This document shows positions 62,833 through 64,000 of a stretch of DNA of 64,000 nucleotides, in pieces. Origin of the DNA: Nocardia altamirensis NBRC 108246. GTDB lineage: Bacteria; Actinomycetota; Actinomycetes; Mycobacteriales; Mycobacteriaceae. Where the stretch lies: NCBI RefSeq assembly GCF_001612685.1, contig NZ_BDAY01000048.1, forward strand, positions 36,868 to 100,867, read 5' to 3'. The first letter of the stretch is position 1; the number at the start of each line of letters is the position of its first letter. Under the pieces are notes generated by a model that worked only from the letters and a program-made list of their open reading frames with translations, did not search any database and had not been told where the DNA came from. The translations under genes and the position numbers were made by a program.

Positions 62833-63648
62833 TCAGTTGGTGAACCAGCGTTCGAGGATGGTGGCGACGCCGTCATCCGTGACAGTGCTGGTTACCTCGT
62901 CGGCCAAATCTTGGACGGCGGTGGGGGCGTTCGCCATGGCGACGGAATGGGCTGCCCAGTTGAGCATTTCGCGGTCGTTGTAGCCGTCGCCGATGGCCAG
63001 CGTCGCGGCGTGCGGGATGTCGAGGGCCAGGCGAAGGCGTTCCAGGGCCCAGCCTTTCGACACACCCTGGCGGGAAACGGTCAGCCATGGGCCGAATTCG
63101 CCATGCACCCAGCTGGCGCCGGGCACGTGTAGCTCGCCGAGCAGGCCGAGCATTTCGTCGAGCGAGCCCTGTGGCCACCAGCCGTTGAGCCGCGGGGTCG
63201 GCTCGCTGCTCAGCGCACCATCGTCGACGAGCAGATATTCGCCGATCGAGTACTCCCCCGGGCTGACACCGGTCGCCCAGTACCCGACGCCGACCTTCTC
63301 CACCGCGAAAATCATCTCGGGAATCAGGGCACGCAATGCGGCGACCGCGGGCGCCGGATCGAAGTCCTGCACGGTAATCGGCACGCCCTTGGCCACATCG
63401 ACGTGCACCGCACCGTTCGAGCACAGCGCGTGCCCTTCGATCAGACCGAGCTCGGTAAGCACCGGCCGAGTCGTCAGCACACTCCGCCCCGTCGTGATCA
63501 CCACATGCGCACCCGCCGCAACGGCCGCACGCACAGCATTGGCCACGCGCTCGCTGACCGGACTACCGGTGTCGAGCAGCGTTCCGTCCACATCCAGCGC
63601 GATGAGCTGAGGTCCCCCGCTTGCCACCAGCCCATTGTGCCTCGACAC
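62833..63648 (-). CDS. HAD-family hydrolase (Cof-type phosphatase)
   Basis: About 271 residues. Motif I LIALDVDGTLLD, motif II ITTGRS, motif III Lys in SRQGVSKGWAL, motif IV AIGDGYNDREML, all intact, as in the Cof subfamily of sugar-phosphate phosphatases. The start is uncertain: GTG 63648 has GGGGGG close upstream, GTG 63627 is nearer the core. Substrate unknown. Confidence 0.9.
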   Translation of the reverse strand: MSRHNGLVASGGPQLIALDVDGTLLDTGSPVSERVANAVRAAVAAGAHVVITTGRSVLTTRPVLTELGLIEGHALCSNGAVHVDVAKGVPITVQDFDPAPAVAALRALIPEMIFAVEKVGVGYWATGVSPGEYSIGEYLLVDDGALSSEPTPRLNGWWPQGSLDEMLGLLGELHVPGASWVHGEFGPWLTVSRQGVSKGWALERLRLALDIPHAATLAIGDGYNDREMLNWAAHSVAMANAPTAVQDLADEVTSTVTDDGVATILERWFTN

Positions 63649-64000
63649 GCACCCCCCGTCATCCGAGAAACCACACCGAGACCCGCACGCACACCACCGA
63701 TTAGAGCCCGCCACCCCCTATGGGCGACCGCACTGGGGACCACACGCGTGGCCCGTCGCCGCTATCCGAAGCCCACCACCCGGTGCGCACCGATTCGCCG
63801 AATGAGCGCCGCCGGTCCATTTCACCAAACCTACTCACCCCGAGGGACGATCACAGCATCCTGCTCGCCAGCACCACCGGGAGTGACTGCGACCGTTGCA
63901 CTCCAGCAGCCCTACCGGAAACGCCGAGTGGCCGACCGTGCACGTACGGAGGGTGACGATCGACGGCTCGAATCCGCACTCGTTCTGAGGATCTGCACTG
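63649..64000. other. Terminal stretch without recognisable gene
   Basis: No ORF with convincing start, ribosome binding site or recognisable protein on either strand. It may contain the promoter of the HAD gene and of a gene beyond the window. Confidence 0.5.

Overview
The window is high-GC actinobacterial chromosome, most likely Nocardia or a close relative in the Mycobacteriales. Reasons: GTG and TTG starts are common; there are ESX-type (type VII) secretion genes (WXG100-like, PPE/EspB-like, EspG, YbaB-like), DUF3558-type lipoproteins, a SigK/RskA pair and many TetR regulators. The housekeeping backbone follows the order known from Mycobacterium tuberculosis Rv2357c-Rv2393 (glyS, smtB-zur, Rv2360c, uppS, recO, era, Rv2365c, CBS protein, ybeY, phoH, rsmE, dnaJ2, hrcA, hemW, sirA, cysH, che1), with large accessory insertions. 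The genus is an inference from gene content; no database search was run.

Layout. 1-2.3 kb: glyS (3' end cut by the window edge) divergent from the zinc regulators smtB-zur. 2.4-6.4 kb: a lipoprotein, a YhgE/Pip-like membrane protein with a divergent TetR, and two small exported or anchored proteins. 6.4-10.2 kb: an ABC-2 exporter followed by a histidine kinase/response regulator pair. 10.3-12.4 kb: Rv2360c-like gene, uppS, recO. 12.5-17.2 kb: small regulator, exported protein, TetR/hydrolase pair with a near-perfect palindromic operator, amidase, mtnC-like phosphatase. 17.3-21.7 kb: era, Rv2365c-like, CBS protein, ybeY, phoH, tightly packed. 21.8-25.4 kb: LysR/MFS pair and a membrane protein. 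25.4-28.5 kb: rsmE, dnaJ2, hrcA.

28.7-43.3 kb is accessory. It opens with YbaB-like, WXG100-like and then a 1561-residue polymorphic toxin: an ESX-type N-terminus, about 800 residues of Pro/Thr-rich repeats and a papain-like C-terminal domain with Cys/His/Asp. A partly overlapping probable immunity gene follows. Next come a repetitive GC-rich gap, two DUF3558-like lipoproteins, a DUF4254/XRE-DUF5753 divergent pair, a second ESX-type module (helical protein, PPE-like protein, EspG) and a DMT transporter. No ESX core gene (EccB/C/D/E, MycP) is present here, so both ESX modules must use a core encoded elsewhere.

43.4-51.98 kb: regulators, a phosphatase, a double YbaB-like protein, TetR/hydrolase and a degraded partial duplicate of that TetR, hemW, and a membrane protein with twin operators. 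52-58.3 kb is a sulfate assimilation operon: a leaderless 30-codon cysteine-rich leader ORF, then sirA, cysH, cysD, cysN and a sirohydrochlorin chelatase. They would activate sulfate to APS, reduce APS to sulfite and sulfite to sulfide, and supply siroheme for SirA. The leader probably makes the operon cysteine-responsive by ribosome-mediated attenuation. 58.3-64 kb: TetR, WYL regulator/VOC protein divergent pair, sigK-rskA, a 72-bp tandem repeat array related to a palindromic repeat near 41.1 kb, and a HAD phosphatase.
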